DNA from: Pseudomonadota bacterium
Lineage (GTDB): Bacteria; Pseudomonadota; Gammaproteobacteria; Steroidobacterales; Steroidobacteraceae
Direction: 5' to 3'
Assembly: GCA_025351005.1 (NCBI GenBank)
Contig: JANXWS010000090.1
Location: 18,693-82,692, forward strand
Length of the DNA: 64,000 bases
Both the position numbers and the translations under genes were made by a program. The notes under the pieces are model-generated. The model did not search any database. It was not told the origin of the DNA and worked only from the letters and a program-made list of their open reading frames with translations. Each line of letters opens with the position of its first letter. The first letter of the stretch is position 1. Of the stretch, positions 29,728 to 40,949 are shown piece after piece.

Positions 29728-30248
29728 GCGCGCGCCCGGCCGGTCGCCCGCCCGCGGTCGTCCAGCAGCCCGTGGCGACACAGCCAGGCGCGCGGCGCGT
29801 CTGCCTCGTCCCGGTACCACGCGGCGGTCGAGCCGAGCCGGAACGTGTAGCCCCAGCGGTCCATGTCCGCCATCAGCCGTGTCGCGCAGCCGAGCCGCCC
29901 GGCGAGCACGAGCTGCAGGCAGCAGACCGCGTTCTCCTCGTCGAAGTCGCCGCCGGCGTCGCGCTCGAGGCGGGCGCGCCGCGCGCCGTCCATGCAGAGC
30001 ACGTGCGCCGCCTCGTGCAGCAGCGAGTGCAGCGGCGTGTCGGGTCGTGCCCAGACGCGCCCGCCCGACAGGCCCGCCTCGGGCTCGCCCCAGTAGCTGC
30101 CGGGGATGGCGGCATCGGCCGCCACGTAGGCGAGCGCGAGCCCGAACTCGCCGAGCAGCGCGGTCGTGCCCGGCAGCAGGCCGTCCCCGAGCCTGAGCAC
30201 GTCGGTGGCCTGCCCGGGCGCACCCGGCCACGCCGCGCGGTTCGTCAT
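29724..30248 (-). CDS. conserved hypothetical with HExxH (LLHEAAHVL) metalloprotease-like motif
   Basis: [42 protein letters not shown]...HSLLHEAAHVLCMDGARRARLERDAGGDFDEENAVCCLQ; 4-nt overlaps at both ends. Confidence 0.6.
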   Translation of the reverse strand: MTNRAAWPGAPGQATDVLRLGDGLLPGTTALLGEFGLALAYVAADAAIPGSYWGEPEAGLSGGRVWARPDTPLHSLLHEAAHVLCMDGARRARLERDAGGDFDEENAVCCLQLVLAGRLGCATRLMADMDRWGYTFRLGSTAAWYRDEADAPRAWLCRHGLLDDRGRATGRARA

Positions 30249-30727
30249 GGCGGCAGCGCGGCCAGCCTGCGCAGCACGAGCGCGGCGATCTCGCGGGCGA
30301 GCGAGCCGCGGATGAGCAGCTGCTCGTGCTCCTTGGCGAGCACGGCCGTCTCGTCGAAGCTGTAGCCCTGCGTCCGCGTCAGGATCTGCGGCGCGATCAC
30401 TTCCCTGCCGCCGATCCGCACCCGGTAGCGCACCGTGTAGTAGACCTCGTACTCGGTCGGCGTGTTGCTGGCCGACACCGACAGCACCCGCTGGCCGCTG
30501 TCGTCGGTCAGCACCTCGACCTCCGCGGTCGCCTCGCTGCCGCCACCGACCACACGGCTGCCGGAAGCAGCGAGCGCGTCGGCGAGCGCGCCGTGGAAGT
30601 CCGTGTAGCGGTCGCCGCCGAGCACGGTGGTCGCGAACGCCGGCGACAGCTTCGCCACCCCCTGCAGGTGGAAGCCGCATCCGGCAAGCGCCGCGGCCAG
30701 CGCCACCGGTGCCAGCAGCCGCTTCAT
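30245..30727 (-). CDS. lptE: LPS assembly lipoprotein LptE
   Basis: [23 protein letters not shown] (lipobox + GCGFHL signature), follows leuS. Confidence 0.93.
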   Translation of the reverse strand: MKRLLAPVALAAALAGCGFHLQGVAKLSPAFATTVLGGDRYTDFHGALADALAASGSRVVGGGSEATAEVEVLTDDSGQRVLSVSASNTPTEYEVYYTVRYRVRIGGREVIAPQILTRTQGYSFDETAVLAKEHEQLLIRGSLAREIAALVLRRLAALPP

Positions 30728-33321
30728 CCGGCGACCACGTTGACGAGCTTGCCGCGCACGACCACGACCCTGCGGACGGCGAGGCTGCCGACGAAGCGCC
30801 GCACGTTCAGGTCGGCGAGCGCGGCCTCTCGCACCAGCGCCTCGTCCGCGTCGACCGGCACGCTGATGTGGCCACGCAGCTTGCCGTTGACCTGCACGAC
30901 GAGCAGGACCGCGTCCTGGCGGAGCGCCAGCGCGTCCACCGCCGGCCACGGCTCGTCGACGACGGCGCGCTCGTGGCCGAGCGCCTGCCACAGCGCGTGG
31001 CTGATGTGCGGCACGAGCGGCGCCAGCATCAGCACCGCGAGCTCGAGCGCCTCGTGCACCACCGCGTGCCCGGCAGGCGTCGCGGGCGCATGGCGGCCGA
31101 CCGCGTTCAGCAGCTCCATCACCGCCGCGACCGCGGTGTTGAAGGTGCGCCGGCGGCCGTAGTCGTCGCCGACCTTGGCGAGCGTCTGGTGCGCGAGGCG
31201 CCGGAGCTCGCGGTCGGCAGCGTCGAGGGCCGCGGGCTCGAGCGGCGGGTGGTCGGGTCCGGTGACGTGTACGTGCACCACCTTCCAGAGCCGCCGCAGG
31301 AACCGGAACGCGCCCTCGGCGCCCTCGTCCGACCAGTCGAGCGAGAGCTCGGGCGGTGCCGCGAACATCATGAAGAGCCGCGCCGTGTCGGCGCCGTAGC
31401 GGTCGATGATCGCCTGCGGGTCGACGCCGTTCTGCTTCGACTTCGACATCGTGCCGATGCCGCCGCTCTCGACGGCGAGGCCATCGCTCTTCAGCCGCGC
31501 GCCGACCGGCGTGCCGCGCGCATCGGTCTCGAGCAGCACGTCCGCCGGGCTGTAGTAGACGATGCGGCCGGAGGCGGGCTTGCGGAAATAAATCGCGTTC
31601 CTGACCATGCCCTGCGTCAGCAGGTTCGCGAACGGCTCACCGAGCGCGACCAGTCCCAGGTCGCGCATGACCTTGGTCCAGAAGCGCGAGTACAGCAGGT
31701 GCAGGATCGCGTGCTCGATGCCGCCGATGTACTGGTCGACCGGCAGCCAGTAGCCGACGCGCGCGTCGACCATCGAGGCGTCGTTGCCGGCCGAGGCGTA
31801 GCGCAGGAAGTACCACGACGAGTCGACGAACGTGTCCATCGTGTCGGTCTCGCGGCGCGCCGGCCGGCCGCAGCGCGGGCAGGCGCAGTCGACGAACGAG
31901 TGCAGCCGCGCGAGCGGGTTGCCGCTGCCGTCCGGCACCAGCTCCTCCGGCAGCACCACCGGCAGGTCCGCGTCCGGTACCGGCACGGCGCCGCAGCCGG
32001 CGCAGTGGATGATCGGGATCGGGCAGCCCCAGTAGCGCTGCCGCGAGATGCCCCAGTCCCGCAGCCGCCACTGCACCTGGCGTCCGCCGTGGCCGGCGGC
32101 CTCGAGGTCGGCGGCGATCGCCTGCACCGCCGCCTCGTGGCCGAGGCCGTCGTAGCGGCCGGAGGCGATGCAGCGGCCGTGGTCGGCGTACCACGGCTGC
32201 CAGGCATCGCTCGCGTACGGGCGCGCGTCGACGTCGATGACCTGGCGGATCGGCAGGCCGTAGCGCTGCGCGAACGCGAAGTCGCGCTCGTCGTGGCCGG
32301 GCACGCCCATCACCGCGCCCTCGCCGTAGGCCATCAGCACGTAGTTGCCGACCCACACGGGCAGCGCTCTGCCGGAGAGCGGGTGCAGGACCGTGAGCCC
32401 GGTCGGCATGCCCTTCTTGTCCTGGGTCGCCTGCTCGGCCTCGGTGCCGCTGCAGCGCTCGCACTCGGCGACGAACGCCGCGAGCGCGGGGTCGCTCGCC
32501 GCCGCGTGCCGGGCGAGCGGGTGCCCGGCCGCGACCGCGACGAAGGTGACGCCGAAGAGCGTGTCGGCGCGGGTCGTGAAGACGCGCAGTTCCTCGCGCC
32601 GGCCGTCGAGCTCGTAGGGAAAGCCGATGGTGACGCCTTCGGTGCGCCCGATCCAGTTGGCCTGCATCGTGCGCACGCGCTCGGGCCAGCCCTCGAGCGC
32701 GGCGAGCGCGCCGAGCAGCTCCTCGGCGTAGCGCGTGATGCCGAGGTAGTACATCGGGATCTCGCGCTTCTCGACGAGTGCGCCGGTGCGCCAGCCGCGC
32801 CCGTCGATGACCTGCTCGTTCGCGAGCACGGTGCGGTCGACCGGATCCCAGTTGACGGTGCCGGTTTTCTGGTAGGCGATGCCCCGCTCGAGCATGCGCA
32901 GGAACAGCCATTGGTTCCAGCGGTAGTACTCGGGCCGGCAGGTCGTGACCTCGCGATCCCAGTCGAGCCCGCAGCCGAGCGATCGCAGCTGGCGGCGCAT
33001 CATGCTGATGTTGTCGTAGGTCCAGCGCGCCGGCGGCACGCCGTTCGCGATCGCCGCGTTCTCGGCCGGCAGGCCGAACGCGTCCCAGCCCATCGGCTGC
33101 AGCACGTTCCTGCCCTGCATCCGCATGTAGCGCGAGATGGCGTCGCCGATCGTGTAGTTGCGGACGTGGCCCATGTGCAGCCGCCCGCTCGGGTACGGGA
33201 ACATGCTCAGGCAGTAGTACTTGGCGCGCGCCGGGTCCTCGACCGCGCGGAACGTGCCGGCCTGCTCCCAATGGCGCTGCGCCGCGGCTTCGATGGCGGC
33301 CGGTTCGTAGTGGTCTTGCAT
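30724..33321 (-). CDS. leuS: leucyl-tRNA synthetase
   Basis: [57 protein letters not shown]-type [12 protein letters not shown]. Confidence 0.97.
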   Translation of the reverse strand: MQDHYEPAAIEAAAQRHWEQAGTFRAVEDPARAKYYCLSMFPYPSGRLHMGHVRNYTIGDAISRYMRMQGRNVLQPMGWDAFGLPAENAAIANGVPPARWTYDNISMMRRQLRSLGCGLDWDREVTTCRPEYYRWNQWLFLRMLERGIAYQKTGTVNWDPVDRTVLANEQVIDGRGWRTGALVEKREIPMYYLGITRYAEELLGALAALEGWPERVRTMQANWIGRTEGVTIGFPYELDGRREELRVFTTRADTLFGVTFVAVAAGHPLARHAAASDPALAAFVAECERCSGTEAEQATQDKKGMPTGLTVLHPLSGRALPVWVGNYVLMAYGEGAVMGVPGHDERDFAFAQRYGLPIRQVIDVDARPYASDAWQPWYADHGRCIASGRYDGLGHEAAVQAIAADLEAAGHGGRQVQWRLRDWGISRQRYWGCPIPIIHCAGCGAVPVPDADLPVVLPEELVPDGSGNPLARLHSFVDCACPRCGRPARRETDTMDTFVDSSWYFLRYASAGNDASMVDARVGYWLPVDQYIGGIEHAILHLLYSRFWTKVMRDLGLVALGEPFANLLTQGMVRNAIYFRKPASGRIVYYSPADVLLETDARGTPVGARLKSDGLAVESGGIGTMSKSKQNGVDPQAIIDRYGADTARLFMMFAAPPELSLDWSDEGAEGAFRFLRRLWKVVHVHVTGPDHPPLEPAALDAADRELRRLAHQTLAKVGDDYGRRRTFNTAVAAVMELLNAVGRHAPATPAGHAVVHEALELAVLMLAPLVPHISHALWQALGHERAVVDEPWPAVDALALRQDAVLLVVQVNGKLRGHISVPVDADEALVREAALADLNVRRFVGSLAVRRVVVVRGKLVNVVAG

Positions 33322-33385
33322 CGGCGGGGCTCGGGACGGCCGCCAAGGATACCGGAACGGTCCCGGGTCCGGGATGCGGGCCGGC

Positions 33386-34579
33386 TCAGCCGGCGACCGC
33401 GCGGATGGCAACCGCCAGGCGCTCCACCTGCGCCTCGGGGAGCCCGGCGATGTTGATGCGACTGTCGGGCGCCGCGTAGACGTGGTGGGTCGCGGCGAGC
33501 GCGGCGACCGCGTCGGGCGGAATCCCCAGCAGCGAGAACATTCCGAGCTGGCCCGCGATGAAGCCGAAGCGCCCGCCGCCGGGCCCGGCGCCGAGCGCCG
33601 CGGCCAGCCGCAGCCTGAGCGTTGCGATCCGCAGCCGCATCGCCTCGAGCTCGGCGCGCCACTCGGCCGCGAGCGCCGGGTCGGCGGCGATCGCGACCAC
33701 GATCGCCGCGCCGTGGTCGGGCGGCATCGAGTACATGCGTCGCGCCAGCGCCTGCAGGTGGCTCATGACGATCGCGGCCTGGGCCGCGTTCGCGGTCACG
33801 GCGATCACGGCGCCGACCCGCTCCCGGTACAGGCCGAAGTTCTTGGAGCAGGAGACGGCGACCAGCACCTCCGGCAGCCGCTCGGCGAGCAGGCGCACCG
33901 GCCAGGCATCCAGCTCGAGTCCGCGACCGAGGCCCTGGTAGGCGAGGTCGACGAGCGGCACGAGCCCGCGCCGCCCGCAGAGCGCGGCCAGCGAGCGCCA
34001 CTGGTCGGCGTCCAGGTCGGCGCCGGTCGGGTTGTGGCAGCAGGCGTGCACGACGACGATCGTGCCGGCCGGCAGCCGCTCGAGCGCCTCCTGCATCGCG
34101 TCCGGCAGCAGCGTGCCGCTCGCGGCGTCGTAGTACGGGTAGCTGTCGAGGTCGAGGCCGGCGCCGCCGATCAGCGGCCGGTGATTGGCCCAGGTCGGCT
34201 CGCTGACGACGACCCGGGCGCCGTGGCGCGTGCGCAGGACGAGGTCGGCCGCGAGCCTGAGCGCGCCGCAGCCGCCCGGCGTCTGCAGCGTCGTCACGCG
34301 GCCCGCGGCCCGCGCCGGGTGCCCGGGGCCGAGCACCAGCTCCTCGATGAAGGCCGCGAACGCGCGGTTGCCGCCGGCGCCGACGTAGCTCTTGGTGGTC
34401 TCGGTGGCGAGCAGCTGGCGCTCTGCGGCACGCACGGCGGCCATCACCGGCGTGCGGCCCAGTTCGTCGCGATAGACGCCGACGCCGAGGTCAAGCTTGG
34501 CGGGGTCGGAGTCGGCGGCGAAGGCGGCGATGATGCCGAGCAGGGCGTCCGGCGGCGTCGCCTCCAGCAGTTCGAACAC
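33386..34579 (-). CDS. aromatic amino acid aminotransferase (class I)
   Basis: [25 protein letters not shown]...CHNPTGADL...[15 protein letters not shown]. Confidence 0.93.
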   Translation of the reverse strand: MFELLEATPPDALLGIIAAFAADSDPAKLDLGVGVYRDELGRTPVMAAVRAAERQLLATETTKSYVGAGGNRAFAAFIEELVLGPGHPARAAGRVTTLQTPGGCGALRLAADLVLRTRHGARVVVSEPTWANHRPLIGGAGLDLDSYPYYDAASGTLLPDAMQEALERLPAGTIVVVHACCHNPTGADLDADQWRSLAALCGRRGLVPLVDLAYQGLGRGLELDAWPVRLLAERLPEVLVAVSCSKNFGLYRERVGAVIAVTANAAQAAIVMSHLQALARRMYSMPPDHGAAIVVAIAADPALAAEWRAELEAMRLRIATLRLRLAAALGAGPGGGRFGFIAGQLGMFSLLGIPPDAVAALAATHHVYAAPDSRINIAGLPEAQVERLAVAIRAVAG

Positions 34580-35620
34580 TCAGAGCACCCCGCGCCGGAT
34601 CTGGTCCTGCTCGATGGATTCGAACAGCGCGCGGAAGTTGCCCTCGCCGAAACCCTCGTTGCCCTTGCGCTCGATGATCTCGAAGAAGATCGGGCCGATG
34701 ACATTCTTGGTGAAGATCTGCAGGAGGATGCCGGTCTCGGTGCTGCCGTCGATCAGCACCTGGCGGCGCTTGAGCTCCTGCAGGTTCTCGTGGTGGCCGG
34801 TGACCCGCGCGCCGACGCCCTCGTAGTAGGTGTCGGGTGTCTGCTGGAACTCGACGCCACGGGCGCGCAGCACGTCGACGGTGTCCTGGATCGCGCTGGA
34901 GCCGAGCGCGATGTGCTGGATGCCCTCGCCGCGGTACTCGCTCAGATACTCCTCGATCTGGCTCTTGTCGTCCTGGCTCTCGTTGATCGGGATGCGGATC
35001 TTGCCGCACGGGCTCGTCATGGCGCGCGACAGCAGACCGCTCTTCTGCCCCTCGATGTCGAAGTAGCGGATCTCGCGGAAGCCGAACAGGCGCTCGTAGA
35101 AGCCGGCCCACAGGTTCATGTTGCCGCGGCGGACGTTGTGCGTCAGGTGGTCGATCACCCTGAGGCCGGTGCGCGTGTCGCTGACGGCATCCGGCAGCGG
35201 CACGAAGTCGACGTCGTAGATGCTGTGCGGGCCGTAGCGATCGACGAGGTAGATCAGGCTGCCGCCGATGCCCTCGATGCACGGGATGTTGAGCTCCATC
35301 GGGCCCGCGGTCAGCGGGCCGGGCCGGGCGCCCAGCTGCTGGGCGCGGCGGAACGCGAACGCGGCGTCGCGGACGCGGAACGCCATCGCGCAGGCCGACG
35401 GACCGTGCGCGCGCGCGAACTGCTGGCCGAAGCTGTCGGCCTCGGCGTTGATGATGAAATTGATGTCGCCCTGGCGGTGCAGCGTGACGTTCTTGGAGCG
35501 GTGGCGGGCCACGGCCGGGAATCCCATGCGGTCGAACAGCCGGCGCAGCAGCTCCGGGTCCGGTGCCGTGTACTCGACGAACTCGAAGCCGTCGGTTCCC
35601 ATCGGGTTGTCAGTCGCCAT
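34580..35620 (-). CDS. hppD: 4-hydroxyphenylpyruvate dioxygenase
   Basis: HLTHNVRRGNMNLWAGFYERLFGFREIRYFDIEGQKSGL; GIQHIAL; FEIIERKGNEGFGEGNFRALFESIEQDQIRRGVL. Confidence 0.95.
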   Translation of the reverse strand: MATDNPMGTDGFEFVEYTAPDPELLRRLFDRMGFPAVARHRSKNVTLHRQGDINFIINAEADSFGQQFARAHGPSACAMAFRVRDAAFAFRRAQQLGARPGPLTAGPMELNIPCIEGIGGSLIYLVDRYGPHSIYDVDFVPLPDAVSDTRTGLRVIDHLTHNVRRGNMNLWAGFYERLFGFREIRYFDIEGQKSGLLSRAMTSPCGKIRIPINESQDDKSQIEEYLSEYRGEGIQHIALGSSAIQDTVDVLRARGVEFQQTPDTYYEGVGARVTGHHENLQELKRRQVLIDGSTETGILLQIFTKNVIGPIFFEIIERKGNEGFGEGNFRALFESIEQDQIRRGVL

Positions 35621-35698
35621 CGGCAGCCCTCCGCGCTCGAACCATGATAGCGGCGCGCTGGTGACGGCCGCACGCCCGCCGCACTGCAACAGCCCCCG

Positions 35699-37219
35699 TC
35701 ACGGCCGTCGCCACCGGCGGCTCAGGCCCGCGGCCGCGAGCCCGAGCAGGCACAGGCCGAGCACCGGCCGGTTGCGGAGCCTCGCGTACGGTGTCAGGCC
35801 CCGGTACGGCACGACGCTGCCGCGCAGCACCTCCGCCACGAACTGGCGGCTGCGGAGCACCACGTGGCCGCGCGGGTCGATGATCGCCGAGACGCCGTTG
35901 TTGGTCGCGCGCAGCAGCCAGCGGCCGGCCTCGAGCGCCCGCATGCGGCTGATCTGCAGGTGCTGGTGCGGCGCGGTCGAGTTGCCGAACCAGGCGTCGT
36001 TGCTGACGTTGACGAGCAGCGTCGCCTCGCCGAGGGCGGCCAGCTGATCAACCGCGTAGGCATCCTCGTAACAGATCGTCGCCGCGAGTTTCTGGCCCCC
36101 GGCCGCGAGCGGCGGCTGGCCGGAATCGCCGGCCTCGAAGTCGACGTAGGCGAGGCTCTGCAGGCGCATCCAGCCGCGCACGAACGACGGCACCGGGAAG
36201 AACTCGCCGAACGGCACGAGATGGCGCTTGTAGTACCACTGCTCGTCGTCGCCGAGCGCAACGAGCCCGTTGCGGAACCGCTCGTGCGCGGCGTCGTAGC
36301 GCAGCAGCCCGAGCACGAGGTCCGAGCCCCGCGCGCGCGCGTCGGTGTAGATCGCCGCCAGGTACGGCACCGCCTCGTGATAGAGAAGCGGCAGCGCCGC
36401 CTCCGGCCAGACGATCAGCCGGCTGCCCAGCGCCTCATGGGTCAGGTCCTTGTAGACCGCGAGCGTGTGCTCGCGGTTCTCGTCCTGCCACTTCTGGTCC
36501 TGCGGGATCGCGCCCTGCACGATCGCGGCGCTGAGCGCGCGGCCCGCGGGCTCGGTCCATTGCACCTGAGCGAGCAGCGCCCCGCCGCCCCAGCAGGCGG
36601 CAACGACCGCCGGTCCCCAGCGGCGCACGGAGTCGCCCGCGAGCAGCGCCGCGATCACGCCAGCGGTGAGCGCGGTCGCGAGGCTGACGCCGTAGATGCC
36701 GAGCACGGGTGCCAGGCCCGCCAGCGGCGTGTCGATCTGGCTGTAGCCGAGGGCGAGCCACGGGAACCCGCTCAGCACCCAGCCACGCAGCCACTCCATC
36801 AGCACCCAGCCCGAGGGCAGCGCGCCGAACCAGCGCGCCGCCCCGGCGGCCGGTGCGTAGCGGCCGACCAGCCAGCCGAGCGCGGCGCTGTAGGCCCCCA
36901 TGATCGCGACCAGGCCGAGCATCAGGAAGAGCGCTAGCGCGAGCGGCGCGCGGCCGAAGACGTGGATGCTGGTGTAGAGCCAGTAGGTGCCCGAGAGGAA
37001 CAGGCCCGCGCCGAACGCGAAGCCGGAGAGCGCCGCGCCGCGTGGGCTCGCGCCCTGCCACAGCCACCACAGGAGCCCGAGGCAGAGCGGTGCCAGCGGC
37101 CACAGGCCGAACGGCGCGAAGCTGAGCGACTGGGCCGCACCGAGCCCGAGCGCCAGCCATGGCGCGTGGCGTCGCCAGCCGCCCGCCGTCGCGGCCCGGG
37201 GCGACTCGGCCGCGGTCAC
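35699..37219 (-). CDS. lnt: apolipoprotein N-acyltransferase
   Basis: GTG start; multi-TM then nitrilase domain IVWPEAALPLL, KRHLVPFGEFFP, ICYEDAYA. Confidence 0.95.
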   Translation of the reverse strand: MTAAESPRAATAGGWRRHAPWLALGLGAAQSLSFAPFGLWPLAPLCLGLLWWLWQGASPRGAALSGFAFGAGLFLSGTYWLYTSIHVFGRAPLALALFLMLGLVAIMGAYSAALGWLVGRYAPAAGAARWFGALPSGWVLMEWLRGWVLSGFPWLALGYSQIDTPLAGLAPVLGIYGVSLATALTAGVIAALLAGDSVRRWGPAVVAACWGGGALLAQVQWTEPAGRALSAAIVQGAIPQDQKWQDENREHTLAVYKDLTHEALGSRLIVWPEAALPLLYHEAVPYLAAIYTDARARGSDLVLGLLRYDAAHERFRNGLVALGDDEQWYYKRHLVPFGEFFPVPSFVRGWMRLQSLAYVDFEAGDSGQPPLAAGGQKLAATICYEDAYAVDQLAALGEATLLVNVSNDAWFGNSTAPHQHLQISRMRALEAGRWLLRATNNGVSAIIDPRGHVVLRSRQFVAEVLRGSVVPYRGLTPYARLRNRPVLGLCLLGLAAAGLSRRWRRP

Positions 37220-38082
37220 GGGCCCGCGTCCGGCGGCAGCGGGATGTCGCGCGGCGCGATCACCTTCAGCAGGTCGATGCGGCGCCGGTCGGCGCGCACG
37301 ACGCGGAACTCGAAGTCCTGGATGCGCACCGCGTCGCCGCGCCGCGGCAGTCGGCCGAAGGCGTTGGCGGTGAGCCCGCCGATGGTGTCGAACTCCAGGT
37401 CGCTGAAGGCGGTGCCGAAGTAGGCGTTGAACTCGGGGATCCGCGTCAGCGCCCGCACGGCGAACTGGCGCTCCGACTCGCGCCGGATCGGGTGGTCCTC
37501 CTCGACGTCGTACTCGTCGGCGATGTCGCCGACGATCTGCTCGATCACGTCCTCGATGGTGACGAGCCCGGCGACCCCGCCGTACTCGTCGACCACGATC
37601 GCCATGTGGTGGCGGTTCTTGCGGAACTCCTTCAGCAGCACGTTCAGGCGCTTGCTCTCCGGCACGAACACGGCCGGCCGCACGACCTCGCGGATGTCGA
37701 ACTCGCCGTGCGCGGGGTCGGCGTAGTAGCGCAGCAGGTCCTTGGCGAGCAGGATGCCGACGACCTGGTCGCGGTCCTCGCCGATCACCGGGAAGCGCGA
37801 GTGGCCGGACTCGACCACGACCGGGAGCAGCTTCTGCGCCTCGTCGCCGCGCCCGACCACCGTCATGTGCGAGCGCGGCACCATGATGTCGCGCGCCTGC
37901 AGCTCGCCGACCGCGAGCACGCCCTCCAGCATCTCGAGCGCGTCGGCGTCGAGGAGCCCGCGCTCGGTGGCCTCGCGCAGGTCGCCGAGCAGCTGGGCGC
38001 GGTTGCGCGGCTCGCCGGACACCTGTTGCAGCACGCGCTTCAGCCACGCGCGCCGCGGACCGGACTGGCCGTCCTCAGCCAT
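37216..38082 (-). CDS. corC: HlyC/CorC family CBS-domain transporter-associated protein
   Basis: LQARDIMVPRSHM, HHMAIVVDEYGGVAGLVTIEDVIEQIVGDI. Confidence 0.94.
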   Translation of the reverse strand: MAEDGQSGPRRAWLKRVLQQVSGEPRNRAQLLGDLREATERGLLDADALEMLEGVLAVGELQARDIMVPRSHMTVVGRGDEAQKLLPVVVESGHSRFPVIGEDRDQVVGILLAKDLLRYYADPAHGEFDIREVVRPAVFVPESKRLNVLLKEFRKNRHHMAIVVDEYGGVAGLVTIEDVIEQIVGDIADEYDVEEDHPIRRESERQFAVRALTRIPEFNAYFGTAFSDLEFDTIGGLTANAFGRLPRRGDAVRIQDFEFRVVRADRRRIDLLKVIAPRDIPLPPDAGP

Positions 38083-38539
38083 CGCGGCGGACCCGGTACG
38101 GGTCCGCGAAGCCGAGCCGCGCGAGCACCCGTCGCTCGCGCCGCTCCATGCGCCGCGCGTCCGGCAGCCGCGCGTGGTCGTAGCCGACCAGGTGCAGCGT
38201 GCCGTGCACGACCATGTGCGCCCAGTGCTCGGCCCGGCGCTTGCGCTGCGCGCGCGCCTCGCGCGCCACGACCGCGGCGCAGATCGCGAGGTCGCCGAGC
38301 GGCGCGGGTTCGCCCGGCGCACGGCCGGCGCCGCCGGCCGGAAAGCTGAGCACGTTGGTCGGCCGGTCCAGGCCGCGATAGGTGCGGTTCAGGCGCCGGC
38401 TCTCGGTCGCCGTCACGACCCGGATCGCGAGCCCGCCGCCGGCGCGGCCGGCCGCGGCGCGCGCCCAGGCGGCGAGCCGCTCCGCCCCCGGCACCCACGG
38501 ACGACGCGTGCCGAACGCGACCTCGACCGCGAGACTCAC
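38075..38539 (-). CDS. ybeY: endoribonuclease YbeY
   Basis: RLNRTYRGLDRPTNVLSFP; HMVVHGTLHLVGYDHARLPDARRMERRERRVL. Confidence 0.95.
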   Translation of the reverse strand: MSLAVEVAFGTRRPWVPGAERLAAWARAAAGRAGGGLAIRVVTATESRRLNRTYRGLDRPTNVLSFPAGGAGRAPGEPAPLGDLAICAAVVAREARAQRKRRAEHWAHMVVHGTLHLVGYDHARLPDARRMERRERRVLARLGFADPYRVRRDG

Positions 38540-39492
38540 GACTGGCCCTCGGCGCGCTCGTAGGCCTGCACGATCCGCTGCACCAGCGGGTGGCGGACGA
38601 CGTCGCGCGAGGTGAAGAACGTGAACGCGACGCCGGCGACGCCGTCCAGCACGGCGACCACGTGCTGCAGGCCCGAGGCGCGGTGGCCGGGCAGGTCGGT
38701 CTGCGTGACGTCGCCGGTGACGACGGCCTTGGAGCCGAAGCCGATCCGGGTCAGGAACATCTTCATCTGCTCGATGGTCGAGTTCTGCGCCTCGTCGAGG
38801 ATGATGAACGCGTCGTTGAGCGTGCGGCCGCGCATGAACGCGAGCGGCGCGATCTCGATGACGTTGCGCTCGATCAGGCGCATCACCTTGTCGAAGCCCA
38901 TCATCTCGTAGAGCGCGTCGTACATCGGCCGCAGGTAGGGGTCGACCTTCTGCGTCAGGTCGCCGGGCAGAAAGCCGAGCCGTTCGCCGGCCTCTACCGC
39001 CGGGCGCACCAGCACGATGCGGCGCACGCCGTCGGCCTGCAGCGCCTCGACCGCGCAGGCGACCGCGAGGTAGGTCTTGCCGGTGCCGGCCGGGCCGATG
39101 CCGAAGGTCAGGTCGGCCTGGCGGATCTGCGCCAGGTACTGGACCTGGTTGCTGCCGCGGCCGCGGATCTGGCCGCGGTTCGTGTGCACGCGCACCTCAT
39201 CGTTGGCGAGCGGGCCGTCGGCGGCCGGCATGCCGGCCTCCTGGATCGCGAGGTGCACGTCGGCGGGCGCGAGGCCGTGGCCGGCGCGCGCGTACAGTTG
39301 CTCGATGATGCGGACCGCATCCGCGACCCGCTGGCCCGCGATCCGGAACCGGTTGCCGCGCCGGTGGAGGCTGACGCCGAGGCGCTCCTCGACCTGCCGC
39401 AGGTGCTCGTCGAGGGGCCCGCAGAGCGCCGCCAGGCGCTCGTTGTCCGCCGGATCGAGGGTCAGTTCGCGGTCGGGTTCCTGGGCGCTCAA
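38536..39492 (-). CDS. ybeZ: PhoH-like ATPase (YbeZ)
   Basis: [62 protein letters not shown]; probable TTG start overlapping miaB stop. Confidence 0.93.
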   Translation of the reverse strand: MSAQEPDRELTLDPADNERLAALCGPLDEHLRQVEERLGVSLHRRGNRFRIAGQRVADAVRIIEQLYARAGHGLAPADVHLAIQEAGMPAADGPLANDEVRVHTNRGQIRGRGSNQVQYLAQIRQADLTFGIGPAGTGKTYLAVACAVEALQADGVRRIVLVRPAVEAGERLGFLPGDLTQKVDPYLRPMYDALYEMMGFDKVMRLIERNVIEIAPLAFMRGRTLNDAFIILDEAQNSTIEQMKMFLTRIGFGSKAVVTGDVTQTDLPGHRASGLQHVVAVLDGVAGVAFTFFTSRDVVRHPLVQRIVQAYERAEGQS

Positions 39493-40853
39493 GCGGCGCG
39501 ACCGGCGCTCGTATCGACCGGAGCCGTGCTCCCGGTGAGCCGGCCGCGCAGCGAGTTCGCGAGTGCCTCGGTGACGGTGACATCGGCGAACCCGCCGATC
39601 AGCGCCGCGGGCCCGTCGAAGTTGAGCCAGCGGCCGCACTCGGTGCGCCCGGCGAGCTGGCGGCCGCCGCGCCGCGCGGCGCGCTCGACCAGCACGCGCG
39701 CGACCGTGCCCACGAGCGCCCGGCTGTGCTGCTGCGCCTGCGCATCGATGCGCTCTTGCAGGATCCGCAGGCGCTCTTCCTTGACGGCGAGCGGCACCTC
39801 ATCCGGCAGCGACGCGGCCGGCGTGCCGGGCCGGCGACTGTAGATGAAGCTGAACGACTGGTCGAAGCCGATCGCCGCGATCAGGTCGAGCGTCGCTTCG
39901 AAGTCGCGGTCGCTCTCGCCGGGGAAGCCGACGATGAAGTCCGATGACACCGCGATCCCCGGCCGCACGGCCCGCAGGCGCCTGATCTTCTGCTTGTACT
40001 CGAGCACCGTGTAGCGGCGCTTCATCGCCGCGAGGATCCGGTCGGAGCCCGACTGCACCGGCAGGTGCAGGTGGCTGACGAGCTTCGGGATGCGGCCGTA
40101 GGCTTCCGTCAGGCGCTCGCCGAAGTCCACCGGGTGCGAGGTCGTGAAGCGGATGCGCTCGATGCCCGGAACCGTTGCGACGTGCTCGAGCAGCAGCGCC
40201 AGGTCCGCCGACTCGCCGTCCGCGAGCGGGCCGTCGTAGGCGTTGACGTTCTGGCCGAGCAGCGTCACCTCCCGCACGCCGGCGGCCGCGAGCGCCTGCA
40301 CCTCGTCGAGCACCTGTGCGAATGGACGGCTGGTCTCCTCGCCGCGGGTGTAGGGCACCACGCAGAAGCTGCAGTACTTGCTGCAGCCCTCCATGATCGA
40401 GACGAACGCGGTCGCGGCCGAGGCCTGCGCGCGTGGCAGGAGGTCGAACTTCTCGTTCTCCGGAAAGCTGACGTCGACTTGCGGCCGGCCGCCCTGGCGC
40501 ACGGCGTCCAGCAACGCCGGTAGGCGGTGCAGCGTCTGCGGCCCGAAGACGACGTCGACGTACGGGGCGCGCGCGAGTATGCCCTCGCCCTCCTGGCTCG
40601 CGACGCAACCGCCGACGCCGATCAGGAGTCCGGGCCGGCGTGCCTTCAGCTCCGCGTAACGGCCGAGATGCGAGTACACCTTCTCCTCGGCCTTCTCGCG
40701 CACCGAGCAGGTGTTGAGCAGCACCACATCGGCCCGCTCCGGGTCGTCGATCCGTTCCAGGCCGCACGCCTCCCGCAGCACGTCCCCCATGCGGGTGGAG
40801 TCGTACTCGTTCATCTGGCAGCCGAAGGTCTTGAGGTAGAGGTAGCCGGGCAT
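39489..40853 (-). CDS. miaB: tRNA-2-methylthio-N6-dimethylallyladenosine synthase MiaB
   Basis: [14 protein letters not shown], radical-SAM [21 protein letters not shown]. Confidence 0.96.
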   Translation of the reverse strand: MPGYLYLKTFGCQMNEYDSTRMGDVLREACGLERIDDPERADVVLLNTCSVREKAEEKVYSHLGRYAELKARRPGLLIGVGGCVASQEGEGILARAPYVDVVFGPQTLHRLPALLDAVRQGGRPQVDVSFPENEKFDLLPRAQASAATAFVSIMEGCSKYCSFCVVPYTRGEETSRPFAQVLDEVQALAAAGVREVTLLGQNVNAYDGPLADGESADLALLLEHVATVPGIERIRFTTSHPVDFGERLTEAYGRIPKLVSHLHLPVQSGSDRILAAMKRRYTVLEYKQKIRRLRAVRPGIAVSSDFIVGFPGESDRDFEATLDLIAAIGFDQSFSFIYSRRPGTPAASLPDEVPLAVKEERLRILQERIDAQAQQHSRALVGTVARVLVERAARRGGRQLAGRTECGRWLNFDGPAALIGGFADVTVTEALANSLRGRLTGSTAPVDTSAGRAA

Positions 40854-40927
40854 GGAGCGCGCGCAGAGCGAAGCCGGAAGGGTACCGCTTCCGGCCCGGC
40901 GCATAAAGGCGCCCAGCGGCCTGGATG

Positions 40928-40949
40928 GTTATTTTCCTGTTATTTTTCA
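40928..40949. repeat. two tandem 11-nt near-identical units (GTTATTTTCCT / GTTATTTTTCA)
   Basis: Direct reading; local AT-rich patch in a GC-rich background between miaB and ssb. Confidence 0.6.

Noticed and set aside
30709-33456. 915-aa plus ORF antisense to leuS
   Set aside because: Shadow ORF of leuS with His/Arg/Asp-rich repetitive composition.
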